Shown here: one piece after another, positions 36,018 through 43,995 of the stretch
How the letters are laid out: each line of letters opens with the position of its first letter
Position numbering within the stretch: the stretch's first letter is position 1
Assembly (NCBI RefSeq): GCF_013364195.1
Contig: NZ_CP054918.1
Span: 6,499,001-6,563,000, forward strand
DNA from: Streptomyces sp. NA04227
Lineage (GTDB): Bacteria > Actinomycetota > Actinomycetes > Streptomycetales > Streptomycetaceae
Length of the DNA: 64,000 nucleotides
Direction: 5' to 3'
Translations under genes and position numbers: made by a program
Notes under the pieces: model-generated
Database searches by the model: none
Seen by the model: the letters and a program-made list of their open reading frames with translations, nothing else
Told to the model about the DNA's origin: nothing

Positions 36018-36207
36018 CGGATCCACCCCTGATCCGATGTGGGCCGACGGTTGAGCGGCGTAACTTCGAGGGCGTTCCTGCTGGTCCGTCCATGAAGGTG
36101 CCCATGTCCGTTCCGTTCCCCGCTCCCCTGATACCCGTTCAGGCCACCCTCGCCGTAGCCGGTGGCGAGCGCGTCCCGATGCTTCGCTCCGTACGGCGAG
36201 TGCGGTC

Positions 36208-37359
36208 GTGAGGCCGGGACTGTGGAAGGCCTGGCCCGCACCCGAAGCGCTGTCCCTGGCGAAAATGACGTTGGCGCGCCGCGTACTGACCTGGATGGTG
36301 CGGGCGTTGGTCATCGGCATTCTGATGTGGAGTGCCTTCGCGGATGCCGAGCTCTCCACCGGGATGCTCGTCGTCGCCGGGGCAGGGGTGGCTGGCTGTG
36401 CGGCGACAGCTTGGGCCTTTTTCCGGACGAGCCTTGAACACCGCTTGTGGCCCTCGCTGTTGCTTCTGGGAATGCTGCTCGGTGCGGGCATGGTTGCCGA
36501 AGCCGCCGGGCTCTCAGCGGTCGCGCTCATCCTGTGGTGCGGCTGTGTGGTGTCCGCGCTGGAACGGCTGCCGCTCATGGCTGCCGTTCCGACAACGGCG
36601 CTTGCCCTGGCTGCCTTTGTGTCCGTGGACGAGAGCTCCTGGTTCACCACGACGGTGACGGCGGGGGGTACGAGCCTCGCCGGTTACGTCCTGCGACTCG
36701 ACGCCGAGGCGCGCGGCAGCGCGCAGCGACTACTCGAACAGGAACGGGCCGCGCGGCGAGCAGAGCGCGAGTCGGCGGCACTCGAAGAGAGATCACGGAT
36801 CGCCAGGGAGATCCACGACGTCCTCGCGCACAGCCTGTCCGCGCAACTCGTGCACCTGGAGGCGGCGCGAGTCCTGCTCGACCAGAACGCCGAGCGCGAT
36901 GTGGTGCGGGAACGTGTCGTCGCGGCCAGAGGCATGGCGCGACAAGGGCTGGAGGAGACTCGGCAGGCGCTCTCCGCCCTACGAGGCGATATGACGCCGT
37001 TGGAAGAGTACTTGAAGACGCTCGTCGCTGCGGCGGGAGGAAGTGAGGTGCAAGTGACGGGGGCGCCGCGACAGTTGCCCGCGGAGTCGTCCCAGACGGT
37101 GAGGAGGGTGGCGCAGGAGGCGCTGACCAACGTGCGCAAACATGCGCTCGGAGCCCGGGTCGACCTTCGGCTCGAATACGCGGAGGGCCATGTCACCCTC
37201 GCGGTGCGGGACTCGGGGGGAGCGCCCGGAGAACTCTCGCAAGCGGGAGGCGGATACGGCCTGTTGGGGATGCGGGAGCGTGCCGAACTGCTCGGCGGCT
37301 CGTTGGAGGCAGGGCCGTACGAGGAGGGATTCAAGGTGACGTTGAAGGTACCGGCATGA
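36208..37359 (+). CDS. NarL-type sensor histidine kinase
   Basis: The 383-residue protein has about four to five hydrophobic segments in residues 25-160, a coiled-coil (LLEQERAARRAERESAALEERSRIAREIHD) and a HisKA_3 dimerisation box with His203 in EIHDVLAHSLSAQL, then a HATPase domain (QEALTNVRKHA, YGLLGMRERAELLGG). This is the DesK/NarX-like class with a membrane rather than periplasmic sensor. Its stop overlaps the response-regulator start by four bases (ATGA), so they are a pair. GTG 36208 has a poor ribosome site; ATG 36265 is possible. The signal is unknown. No target gene is adjacent on this strand apart from the downstream acetate symporter operon. Confidence 0.9.
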   Translation: MRPGLWKAWPAPEALSLAKMTLARRVLTWMVRALVIGILMWSAFADAELSTGMLVVAGAGVAGCAATAWAFFRTSLEHRLWPSLLLLGMLLGAGMVAEAAGLSAVALILWCGCVVSALERLPLMAAVPTTALALAAFVSVDESSWFTTTVTAGGTSLAGYVLRLDAEARGSAQRLLEQERAARRAERESAALEERSRIAREIHDVLAHSLSAQLVHLEAARVLLDQNAERDVVRERVVAARGMARQGLEETRQALSALRGDMTPLEEYLKTLVAAAGGSEVQVTGAPRQLPAESSQTVRRVAQEALTNVRKHALGARVDLRLEYAEGHVTLAVRDSGGAPGELSQAGGGYGLLGMRERAELLGGSLEAGPYEEGFKVTLKVPA

Positions 37360-38045
37360 CCGAACCGGGGGAGCGGCGCAATGCCAGGGTGGTGGTTGCC
37401 GACGACCAGACCGTGGTGCGCGAAGGCATCGTGATGCTTCTCGACCTGCTGCCCGGAATCACCGTGGTCGGCTCCGCGGCGGACGGGAACGAGGCGGTTG
37501 CCCGGGTGGCCGAACTCGCTCCGGACGCCGTCCTGATGGACCTGCGCATGCCGCGCTGCGACGGGGTCGAGGCGACGCGTCGGATCCGCGAACAGCATCC
37601 CGGAACGCAGGTCGTGGTGCTCACCACGTTCGGGGACGACGAGTCGGTCTTCCCGGCGCTGCGGGCCGGAGCCCGCGGCTATCTGACCAAGGACGCCGGC
37701 GGGGAGGAGATCGTCCGCGTCGTGCACAGCGTGCTGGCCGGAGACGCCGGATTCTCGCCCGCCGTCCAACGTCGGTTGCTGGAGCGCCTGTCGGCACCGC
37801 AGGACTCGTCACCCCGGTCGGAGGTGCCGGACGGTCTCACCACCAGGGAGAAGGAGGTGCTCGTACACATCGCGGAGGGGCTGTCCAACCACCAGATCGC
37901 CAGGGCGCTGCAGGTCTCGATGGCGACGGTGAAGACCCACATCAACAATCTGTTCGCCAAAGCGGGCCTCAAGGACCGGGCGGGGGCCGTGCGTTACGCA
38001 TATGCCCACGGGCTTGTCCGCCCGCCGGACCGGTCCATCACCTGA
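37356..38045 (+). CDS. NarL/LuxR-family response regulator
   Basis: The 229-residue protein has a receiver domain with acidic residues in VVADDQTVVREG, the phosphorylated Asp62 in LMDLRMP and the Lys of YLTKDAGG, then a LuxR-type helix-turn-helix (LTTREKEVLVHIAEGLSNHQIARALQVSMATVKTHINNLFAKAG). It is translationally coupled to the upstream kinase by a 4-bp overlap. DNA targets are not evident; the next plus-strand gene is a DUF485 protein 99 bp downstream. Confidence 0.93.
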   Translation: MTEPGERRNARVVVADDQTVVREGIVMLLDLLPGITVVGSAADGNEAVARVAELAPDAVLMDLRMPRCDGVEATRRIREQHPGTQVVVLTTFGDDESVFPALRAGARGYLTKDAGGEEIVRVVHSVLAGDAGFSPAVQRRLLERLSAPQDSSPRSEVPDGLTTREKEVLVHIAEGLSNHQIARALQVSMATVKTHINNLFAKAGLKDRAGAVRYAYAHGLVRPPDRSIT

Positions 38046-38144
38046 TGGTGTGAAGAGAGGAGGGAGCCAAACCTGGATCGTCACATTCCGCCCATCCTTG
38101 ATGACGCGCCGCAACCAATCCGCGGCACGGGCAAGGAGAGTTCG

Positions 38145-38615
38145 GTGGACAAGCAGGTCGGGAACGAAGGCGGCAAGGTCCGGCTGGAGGATCCCTGGTT
38201 CGAGGCGCTGGCCTCGGGCTGGGAGGAACCTGACAAGACCGTCGGCGCTGAGCAGCCAGGGGTGCCACAGCCCCGGGCTTCGGAGTGCAGTGCCTCCAGC
38301 ATTTACCTGGACGTGCAGCACAGCGCGGCCTTTCGCGAAGTGCGCAGCAGGTACCGGCGGTTCGTGATTCCGGCGGTGATCGCCTTCTTCCTCTGGTACG
38401 TGGCCTATGTGGTGGCCGCGACGACGGCTCCGGAACTGATGGCGCGGCCCGTGGTCGGCGTGGTGAACATCGCGATGTTCGCCGGTCTCGGACAGTTCCT
38501 GACGACCTTCCTGCTCACCTGGGCCTACGCGCGGCACGCACGGCTCCGCCGGGACCGGGCGGCGCTCGACCTCCGCTGGGACACGCAGGAGCGGACGCGG
38601 GGGATGCAGCGGTGA
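38145..38615 (+). CDS. DUF485 membrane protein
   Basis: The 156-residue protein starts at GTG 38145 behind GGAGAG. After a 60-residue soluble start (IYLDVQHSAAFREVRSRYRRFVIP, the DUF485 signature) come two transmembrane segments, IAFFLWYVAYVVAATTA and VGVVNIAMFAGLGQFLTTFLLTWAYARHA. DUF485 proteins accompany acetate/cation symporters of the ActP type and probably assist them. The stop overlaps the symporter start by four bases (GTGA), as usual for this pair. Confidence 0.9.
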   Translation: MDKQVGNEGGKVRLEDPWFEALASGWEEPDKTVGAEQPGVPQPRASECSASSIYLDVQHSAAFREVRSRYRRFVIPAVIAFFLWYVAYVVAATTAPELMARPVVGVVNIAMFAGLGQFLTTFLLTWAYARHARLRRDRAALDLRWDTQERTRGMQR

Positions 38616-40204
38616 CGGATAATCACCAGACACTGGCACTGGTGCTCTTCAGCGTCTTTGTCGCGGTCACCCTCACGATCACCGCGTGGGTGAGCCGGAA
38701 CAGGCACGGATCGGCGGAGGAGTTCTACGCCGGAGGTCGGCTGTTCTCCCCCATGGAGAACGGATTCGCGATCGCGGGCGACTACATGTCGGCCGCCTCG
38801 TTCCTGGGAATCTCGGGGCTCATCGCGCTGTACGGCTACGACGGGCTGCTGTACTCGGTCGGCTTCCTGGTCGCCTGGCTCGTGGTGCTGATGCTGGTGG
38901 CCGAACTCGTCCGGAACTGCGGCCGGTTCACGTTGGCCGATGTGGTCGCGGCGCGGATGCGGGAGAAGCCCGTGCGCGTGGCCACGGGAGCCTCCTCCGT
39001 CACGGTGTCGGTTCTCTACCTGGTCGCCCAGATGGTGGGGGCGGGCAGCCTGGTGGCGCTACTGCTCGGCGGCAGCAGCGGGGCTGCCCAGGCATGGACC
39101 GTGATCGGTGTCGGCGCGCTCATGGTGATCTATGTGTCGATGGGCGGGATGCGGGCCACGACGTGGATCCAGATCGTCAAGGCCGTCCTGCTCATGGGGG
39201 GCGCCGTGGCGCTCACGGTGCTCGTACTGGTCCGTTTCCACGGAGACTTCGACGCGCTGCTGAGCACGGCGGCCGAGCGCAGTGGGCACGGTGACGATTT
39301 TCTGGCGCCCGGGCTCAAGTACGGCGGCAGTTGGACCGCCCGCTTTGACTTCATGAGCCTCGGGCTGGCCCTGGTCCTGGGCACCGCGGGACTTCCGCAC
39401 ATCCTGTCGCGCTTCTACACCGTGCCGACGGCGCGGGCGGCGAGGCGTTCGGTGGTGTGGTCCATCGGCCTGATCGGCAGTTTCTACCTGATGACGATCG
39501 TGCTGGGGTTCGGTGCGGCGGCGGTCCTCGGAACGAAGGAGGTGCGTGAGTCGAACGCGGCGGGCAACACAGCGGTGCCGTTGCTCGCCGGGGACCTCGG
39601 GGGCGGCCTCGACTCCATGGGCGGGACGGTGCTGTTCGCAGTCGTTGCGGCGATCGCGTTCGCGACGATCCTCGCCGTGGTCGCCGGAATCACGCTGGCC
39701 TCCTCGGCGTCCGTGGCACACGACCTGTACGCAAGTCTCCGGCGTGCGGGGGCCAAGAGGCACAGTGAGGTCGCGGTCGCGCGGGTCGCCGCTGCCGTGA
39801 TCGGCGCGATCGCCATCGCACTGGCCCTGCTGGTGCGGGACTTGAACGTGGCGTTCCTGGTGGGCCTGGCCTTCGCGGTGGCGGCCTCGGCGAATCTTCC
39901 GGCGCTGCTGTACTCCCTGTTCTGGCGCAGGTTCAGTACCCGGGGTGCGGTCTGGTCCGTCTACGGAGGGCTGGTGCCCGCCCTGGTGCTGGTCGTGCTG
40001 TCCCCGGTGGTCTCGGGCAGCGAGACGGCGCTGTTCCCGGGCGTCGACTTTCAGCTCTTCCCGTTGGAGAACCCCGGGCTCGTCTCGATTCCGCTGGGCT
40101 TCCTGGCCGGGTGGATCGGCACGGTGACGTCCAGGGAACAGGCCGACGAGGCGAAGCACGCGGAGACCGAGGTGCGCTCGCTGACCGGAGCCGGGGCGGT
40201 CTGA
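38612..40204 (+). CDS. Cation/acetate symporter (ActP-type, solute:sodium symporter family)
   Basis: GTG 38612 overlaps the DUF485 stop and gives 530 residues with 13-14 hydrophobic segments. Family motifs are EEFYAGGRLFSPMENGFAIAGDYMSAASFLGI, WLVVLMLVAELVRNCGRFTLADVV, and FDFMSLGLALVLGTAGLPHILSRFYTVP, as in ActP of E. coli, which imports acetate and glycolate. The downstream, convergent CitA/CitB-like two-component system probably senses carboxylates and may control this operon. A short hairpin lies between them. Acetate is the best guess; related monocarboxylates are possible. Confidence 0.88.
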   Translation: MTDNHQTLALVLFSVFVAVTLTITAWVSRNRHGSAEEFYAGGRLFSPMENGFAIAGDYMSAASFLGISGLIALYGYDGLLYSVGFLVAWLVVLMLVAELVRNCGRFTLADVVAARMREKPVRVATGASSVTVSVLYLVAQMVGAGSLVALLLGGSSGAAQAWTVIGVGALMVIYVSMGGMRATTWIQIVKAVLLMGGAVALTVLVLVRFHGDFDALLSTAAERSGHGDDFLAPGLKYGGSWTARFDFMSLGLALVLGTAGLPHILSRFYTVPTARAARRSVVWSIGLIGSFYLMTIVLGFGAAAVLGTKEVRESNAAGNTAVPLLAGDLGGGLDSMGGTVLFAVVAAIAFATILAVVAGITLASSASVAHDLYASLRRAGAKRHSEVAVARVAAAVIGAIAIALALLVRDLNVAFLVGLAFAVAASANLPALLYSLFWRRFSTRGAVWSVYGGLVPALVLVVLSPVVSGSETALFPGVDFQLFPLENPGLVSIPLGFLAGWIGTVTSREQADEAKHAETEVRSLTGAGAV

Positions 40205-40232
40205 CGGCTCCTCCGCCGGGGCTCGCGGCCGA

Positions 40233-40252
40233 CGCCCACAGACCGGTGGGCG
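40233..40252. terminator. Small hairpin between the symporter and response-regulator genes
   Basis: CGCCCAC / GTGGGCG (7 bp, 6-base loop) lies between the two converging genes. It is short and has no U-tract, so termination here is only probable. Confidence 0.4.
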
Positions 40253-40313
40253 GGACTACAGATCCGTCGCCCGTCAACAACCGTGCCCCGTAAGGGACTC
40301 GTGCTGTGCCGGT

Positions 40314-40997
40314 TCAGGGCGATGCCTGACCGGAATCCCATGCGTACCGGTGTTCCGGTCGGCCGGCCTCGCCGTAGCGCAGCGTCAGCCGGACTCGGCC
40401 GCTGCGTTCCAGAAGCTTGAGATAGCGCTGGGCGGTCTGGCGGCTCAGCGCGGTGCGATCCGCCAACTCCTGTGCGGACAACGGGCCCTCGGCCTCGCGC
40501 AAGGCGCGTCGCACCAGTTCGGCGGTGGTGGGGGAGTGGCCCTTGGGCAGTTCGGGCGGGGCGGTTGTCGACAGGGCTCCGAAGATCCGGTCGACCTCGG
40601 CCTGTTCGGCCTCGCCGCCGTCGTCGAGGGTGCCCAGCCTCGCGTACGCCTCCAAGCGTGACCGCAGACCGGCGAAGGAGAACGGCTTGACGAGGTAGTG
40701 CAGCGCACCGTGTCGCATCGCGGCTCGTACGGTGGCCACGTCCCGTGCCGCCGTCACCATGATCACGTCGGCCTGGTTGCCGCGTTCGCGCAGCGTCCGG
40801 ACGACATCGAGACCGGTGCCGTCCGGCAGGTAGTGGTCGAGAAGGACGAGATCGACAGGCAGGCTGTCGAGTTGGGCGAGGGCGTCGGTCGCGCTGTGTG
40901 CCGTACCGGCGACGTGGAAACCCGGAACACGGGCCACATACGCGGCGTTGACGTCGGCGACCCGGGTGTCGTCGTCGACGACCAGGACCTCGATCAC
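40314..40997 (-). CDS. CitB/DcuR-family response regulator
   Basis: The 227-residue protein has a receiver with VVDDDTRVADVNAAYVARVPGF and Asp54 in LVLLDHYLPDGTGLDVV, then a helix-turn-helix of the CitB type (AQELADRTALSRQTAQRYLKLLERSGRV). This family pairs with carboxylate-sensing CitA/DcuS kinases, and the kinase gene directly upstream overlaps its start by four bases. The pair faces the acetate symporter operon, which is the likely target. Confidence 0.92.
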   Translation of the reverse strand: MIEVLVVDDDTRVADVNAAYVARVPGFHVAGTAHSATDALAQLDSLPVDLVLLDHYLPDGTGLDVVRTLRERGNQADVIMVTAARDVATVRAAMRHGALHYLVKPFSFAGLRSRLEAYARLGTLDDGGEAEQAEVDRIFGALSTTAPPELPKGHSPTTAELVRRALREAEGPLSAQELADRTALSRQTAQRYLKLLERSGRVRLTLRYGEAGRPEHRYAWDSGQASP

Positions 40998-42847
40998 TGT
41001 GCCTCTCCCGTCACCGTGGGCGTCGTACCGTCCGGATCGGACACGCTAGCCGCAAGGTCCGGCGCGGCCCCGGCCACGGTGCCCGCCTCGTCGCCGCCGG
41101 AGGTCACGTCGAGCCGTTCGGGCCCGGCCGCGGAACGCCCGGTGGGCTCGGTCCGGCGGTCCCTGCCGGGCGCGGGTTCGGTGCGGCGGTCGGGAGTGCC
41201 TTCCCAGGAGCCAGGGTCGTCTTCCTCGTGAACGTCGGCCTCGGTGAGTGCCTCCGGGAGGACGATCGTGAACTCCGCGCCGCCGCTCGGGGACCGGTCC
41301 ACCCGTGCACTGCCGCCCTGTCGATCGGCGAGCCTCTTCACGAGTGCCAGGCCGATGCCGCGCTTGCCGTGCGCGGGCGGGGTCTTGGTGGACCAGCCCT
41401 CCTCGAAGACTGCGCCGCGCTCGCCCTCGGGCACGCCGGGACCGGTGTCGCCGACCCGGAGGACGACGGTGCGCCCCTCGGCTCGCAGGGCGAGCTCCAC
41501 CCGGGCAGAGGGAGTTCCGCTCACGGCGTCGAAGGCGTTGTCGACAAGGTTGCCCACGATCGTCACCAGGCCGCGGGCGTCGACCAGCCGGTCGGGCAGC
41601 GCGGGGTCGGCGGTCACCGAGAAGTCGACACCGCGCTCGGCGGCCACGGTCGCCTTGCCCACCAGCAGAGCCGACAGCAGTGGATCGTGGACCATCTCGG
41701 CCAGTTGTTCGGCGGTGACCCGATGGGCTCCGGTGATTTCGCTGACGAACTCGGCAGCCTCGTCGTGTAGACCGAGTTCGAGCAGGCCGAGCAGGGTGTG
41801 CATCCGGTTGGCGTGTTCGTGGTCCTGGGCGCGCAGCGCGTCGATGAGTCCCCGGGTGGAGTCGAGCTCGCGGCCGAGTTCCTCCACCTCGGTGCGGTCC
41901 CGCAGCGTCGCCACCGCTCCGCCGTCCTCGGTGGGCATCCGGTTGGCCACCAGGACGCGGGGCCCGCGCACGGTGAGCAGATCGGCGCCGGTCACCCGGC
42001 CTGTCAGTACGTCCGTGGTGCGGCCGGGGCCGAGCAGATCGTCGAGAGGACGTCCCACTGCGTCGCTGTCGATGCCGAGGAGCCGTTGGGCCTCGTCGTT
42101 GAGCAGACGCACTCGGCCCTGGGCGTCCAGCGCGACCACACCCTCGCGGATGCCGTGCAGCATCGCCTCGCGCTCTGCCAGCAGCCCAGCGATGTCGGAG
42201 AAGGCGAGGTCACGGGTCTGGCGGTGGACCCGCCGTGAGATGAGCCAGGCGGCCAGTGCGCCGACGGCGAGCGCGCCGCCCGCGTATGCGAGGAGGCCCG
42301 GAATCGCGTGGATGAGCCGGGCCCGCACGCTGTCGTAGGAAATGCCGACCGAGACCGCGCCGACGACCCGGCCTTCGGTATCGCGCAGCGGGACCTTGCC
42401 CCGTGCCGAGCGGCCGAGCGTGCCGTCGTCGATCTCCATGACCTCGTGCCCAGCCAGGACCTCGCGAGGGTCGGTGGACACGAAACGGCCGATCTCCGCC
42501 GGATCCGGGTGCGACCAGCGCACGCCCCGGTTGTTCATGATCACCACGTACTCGGCGCCGCTCGCCTGCCGGATCCGCTCTGCCTCGCGCTGTACGGGAC
42601 CGTCGCTCGCCGGGCGGGTGTCGCGTACCTCGGCGGGAAGACCGGGGCGGGTGGCGGTGGTCTGCGCGACGGCGAGTGCCCGCCGCATCGCTTGGTCGTC
42701 GAGCTGGTCACCGAGTGGCGCGAGGAACAGGCCCGTAGCCAGCACGGCCACGCCCGCGGCTATCCCCAGCTGCATGAACAGCACCTGGGCGAACGCCCGC
42801 CGGGGCAGCGCGAGGCGTAGTCGTCGGGTGGCTGATATCGGGCTCAT
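40994..42847 (-). CDS. CitA/DcuS-like sensor histidine kinase
   Basis: The 617-residue protein has a first membrane helix (VLFMQLGIAAGVAVLATGLFLAPLG), an extracytoplasmic sensor of about 130 residues (sCACHE/PASp type: EYVVIMNNRGVRWSHPDPAEIGRF, GKVPLRDTEGRVVGAVSVGISYD), a second helix near 183-203, a cytoplasmic PAS (GVVALDAQGRVRLLNDEAQRLLGID), and a SpoOB-type phospho-acceptor, His343 in DHEHANRMHTLLGL. The HATPase has NLVDNAFDAV and GKRGIGLALVKRLADRQGG. A Pro/Glu/Arg-rich disordered tail of about 75 residues ends the protein. It should sense an external carboxylate. ATG 42847 immediately precedes the first helix and is preferred to earlier starts. Confidence 0.9.
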   Translation of the reverse strand: MSPISATRRLRLALPRRAFAQVLFMQLGIAAGVAVLATGLFLAPLGDQLDDQAMRRALAVAQTTATRPGLPAEVRDTRPASDGPVQREAERIRQASGAEYVVIMNNRGVRWSHPDPAEIGRFVSTDPREVLAGHEVMEIDDGTLGRSARGKVPLRDTEGRVVGAVSVGISYDSVRARLIHAIPGLLAYAGGALAVGALAAWLISRRVHRQTRDLAFSDIAGLLAEREAMLHGIREGVVALDAQGRVRLLNDEAQRLLGIDSDAVGRPLDDLLGPGRTTDVLTGRVTGADLLTVRGPRVLVANRMPTEDGGAVATLRDRTEVEELGRELDSTRGLIDALRAQDHEHANRMHTLLGLLELGLHDEAAEFVSEITGAHRVTAEQLAEMVHDPLLSALLVGKATVAAERGVDFSVTADPALPDRLVDARGLVTIVGNLVDNAFDAVSGTPSARVELALRAEGRTVVLRVGDTGPGVPEGERGAVFEEGWSTKTPPAHGKRGIGLALVKRLADRQGGSARVDRSPSGGAEFTIVLPEALTEADVHEEDDPGSWEGTPDRRTEPAPGRDRRTEPTGRSAAGPERLDVTSGGDEAGTVAGAAPDLAASVSDPDGTTPTVTGEAQ

Positions 42848-42992
42848 GGGTACGAACGGTACGGGGCAGGCCGGGTGCGGACGCAAGAGTGTGACGTCCG
42901 CCTCGCGCACGGCCATGCGGCGGTCCAGGCCTTCCGGCACAGGGGCTGGGGCCCTGCCGAGCCCGGCCGTATCAGGGCGGCGGTGCCGCGAA

Positions 42993-43922
42993 TCACCCTT
43001 GGTGCGCGAGCTCCCGTACCGCCACGACATCCATCCGCGCCGGGGTACCGAGCGCGGCACCGCAGCTCTCCGGCCTCGGTGGCAGCGAGCTGCCCTGGGC
43101 GACGGTAACCAGCCATCGGCGACCGTCGGTGTGGGCCACGGTGATCTCCCAGCGGGGCGCGGCGCCCTCGGTGTGCTCGACGCGCAGCACGTCGGCCCGC
43201 AGTTCCCCGGTGGACGTGCGCACCGCGAGTTCCGCGGCCTGGCCCGGCCGGTCCCAGGCGGACATACCGCGGCAGCCCTCGGTGACGATCCGTCCCTCCT
43301 GGACACCGGCCAGGACGTCCTTCACGGCATGCGCCTCCGCCCTGCCGTACGCGTACCCGTAGGGCAGCACCAGCAGCGTGGGGGAGAAGCGGTGGCCGCC
43401 GAGGTGGGTGACCTCCCAGATGCCCTCCTGCCCTGACTCGCTCAGTTCCGCGGCCAGCGGGCGGCCGAGCAGCGCGCAGCAGCGGTCGCGCTTGCCGTTG
43501 GTGCAGACGAGTGCGAGGGGATGCGAGGTGTGCGGACTGCCGCCGAGAAGTGTGTCGAAGCCGGTCCGGTCGCCCTTGCCGAGAGCGGTGAAGTCGAGGC
43601 GCAGGAGCTCCGCCGGGTCCTGAAGCGTGGCCGTACGGAGCCAGGCGTTACCGGGGAGCGTGTGCGCCGCGTAGACACGGCGCACGCTGTTGGTGTGCGC
43701 ATCGGCATGGCGGCCCGGACGCCGTATCAGCGCGACCCGCACGCCGGTGCCCGCAGCGGCCGATTCGAGTGCACGGCCCACCTCCGGATCCAGATGGCTG
43801 CAGGTGAGAGCCTGTGCTCCCCACGGACCTGGCTGCTCGATGAGCAGCCAGGTGGTAGCCGTGGCCGCGGTTCCGGCGAGCGGCTCGTCGAGGTGCTGCG
43901 AGGCTGTTGCGCACGTACTCAC
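42993..43922 (-). CDS. Sucrase/ferredoxin-like family protein (thioredoxin-fold Fe-S)
   Basis: The 309-residue protein starts at GTG 43922. It contains the sucrase/ferredoxin-like signature: LVCTNGKRDRCCALLGRPLAAEL with the Cys of CTNGKRDRCC, and EVTHLGGHRFSPTLLVLPYGYAYGR, whose His residues complete an Fe-S cluster site. Such proteins are thought to be redox carriers, often in iron-regulated genes. A strong DmdR1/IdeR-type iron box abuts the start codon, so it is probably expressed under iron starvation. Functions such as siderophore-iron release are suggested for relatives, but not shown for this one. The upstream minus-strand gene is a citrate synthase. Confidence 0.88.
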   Translation of the reverse strand: MSTCATASQHLDEPLAGTAATATTWLLIEQPGPWGAQALTCSHLDPEVGRALESAAAGTGVRVALIRRPGRHADAHTNSVRRVYAAHTLPGNAWLRTATLQDPAELLRLDFTALGKGDRTGFDTLLGGSPHTSHPLALVCTNGKRDRCCALLGRPLAAELSESGQEGIWEVTHLGGHRFSPTLLVLPYGYAYGRAEAHAVKDVLAGVQEGRIVTEGCRGMSAWDRPGQAAELAVRTSTGELRADVLRVEHTEGAAPRWEITVAHTDGRRWLVTVAQGSSLPPRPESCGAALGTPARMDVVAVRELAHQG

Positions 43923-43941
43923 AGAGGTGAGCCTAACCTGC
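43923..43941. promoter_or_regulatory. Iron box (DmdR1/IdeR-type) at the sucrase/ferredoxin-like gene
   Basis: AGAGGTGAGCCTAACCTGC agrees with the 19-bp DtxR/IdeR consensus TTAGGTTAGGCTAACCTAA at 14 of 19 positions by hand count, including AGGT and CTAACCT. It touches the start codon at 43922, so a bound repressor would block transcription or initiation. Confidence 0.75.
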
Positions 43942-43995
43942 CCTACCCCCGCAACGGCGGCGCACTTGAACGCACGTCACGCGTGGCAAAGCGCG

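Noticed and set aside
35940..36030. tRNA gene after parE
   Set aside because: There is a T-loop-like GGTTCGAATCC, but the canonical 5-bp T stem does not pair and no acceptor, D or anticodon arms can be drawn.
33779..36241. 820-codon minus-strand frame opposite parE
   Set aside because: Antisense to parE, without recognisable domains, and extends over the hairpins and the divergent region.
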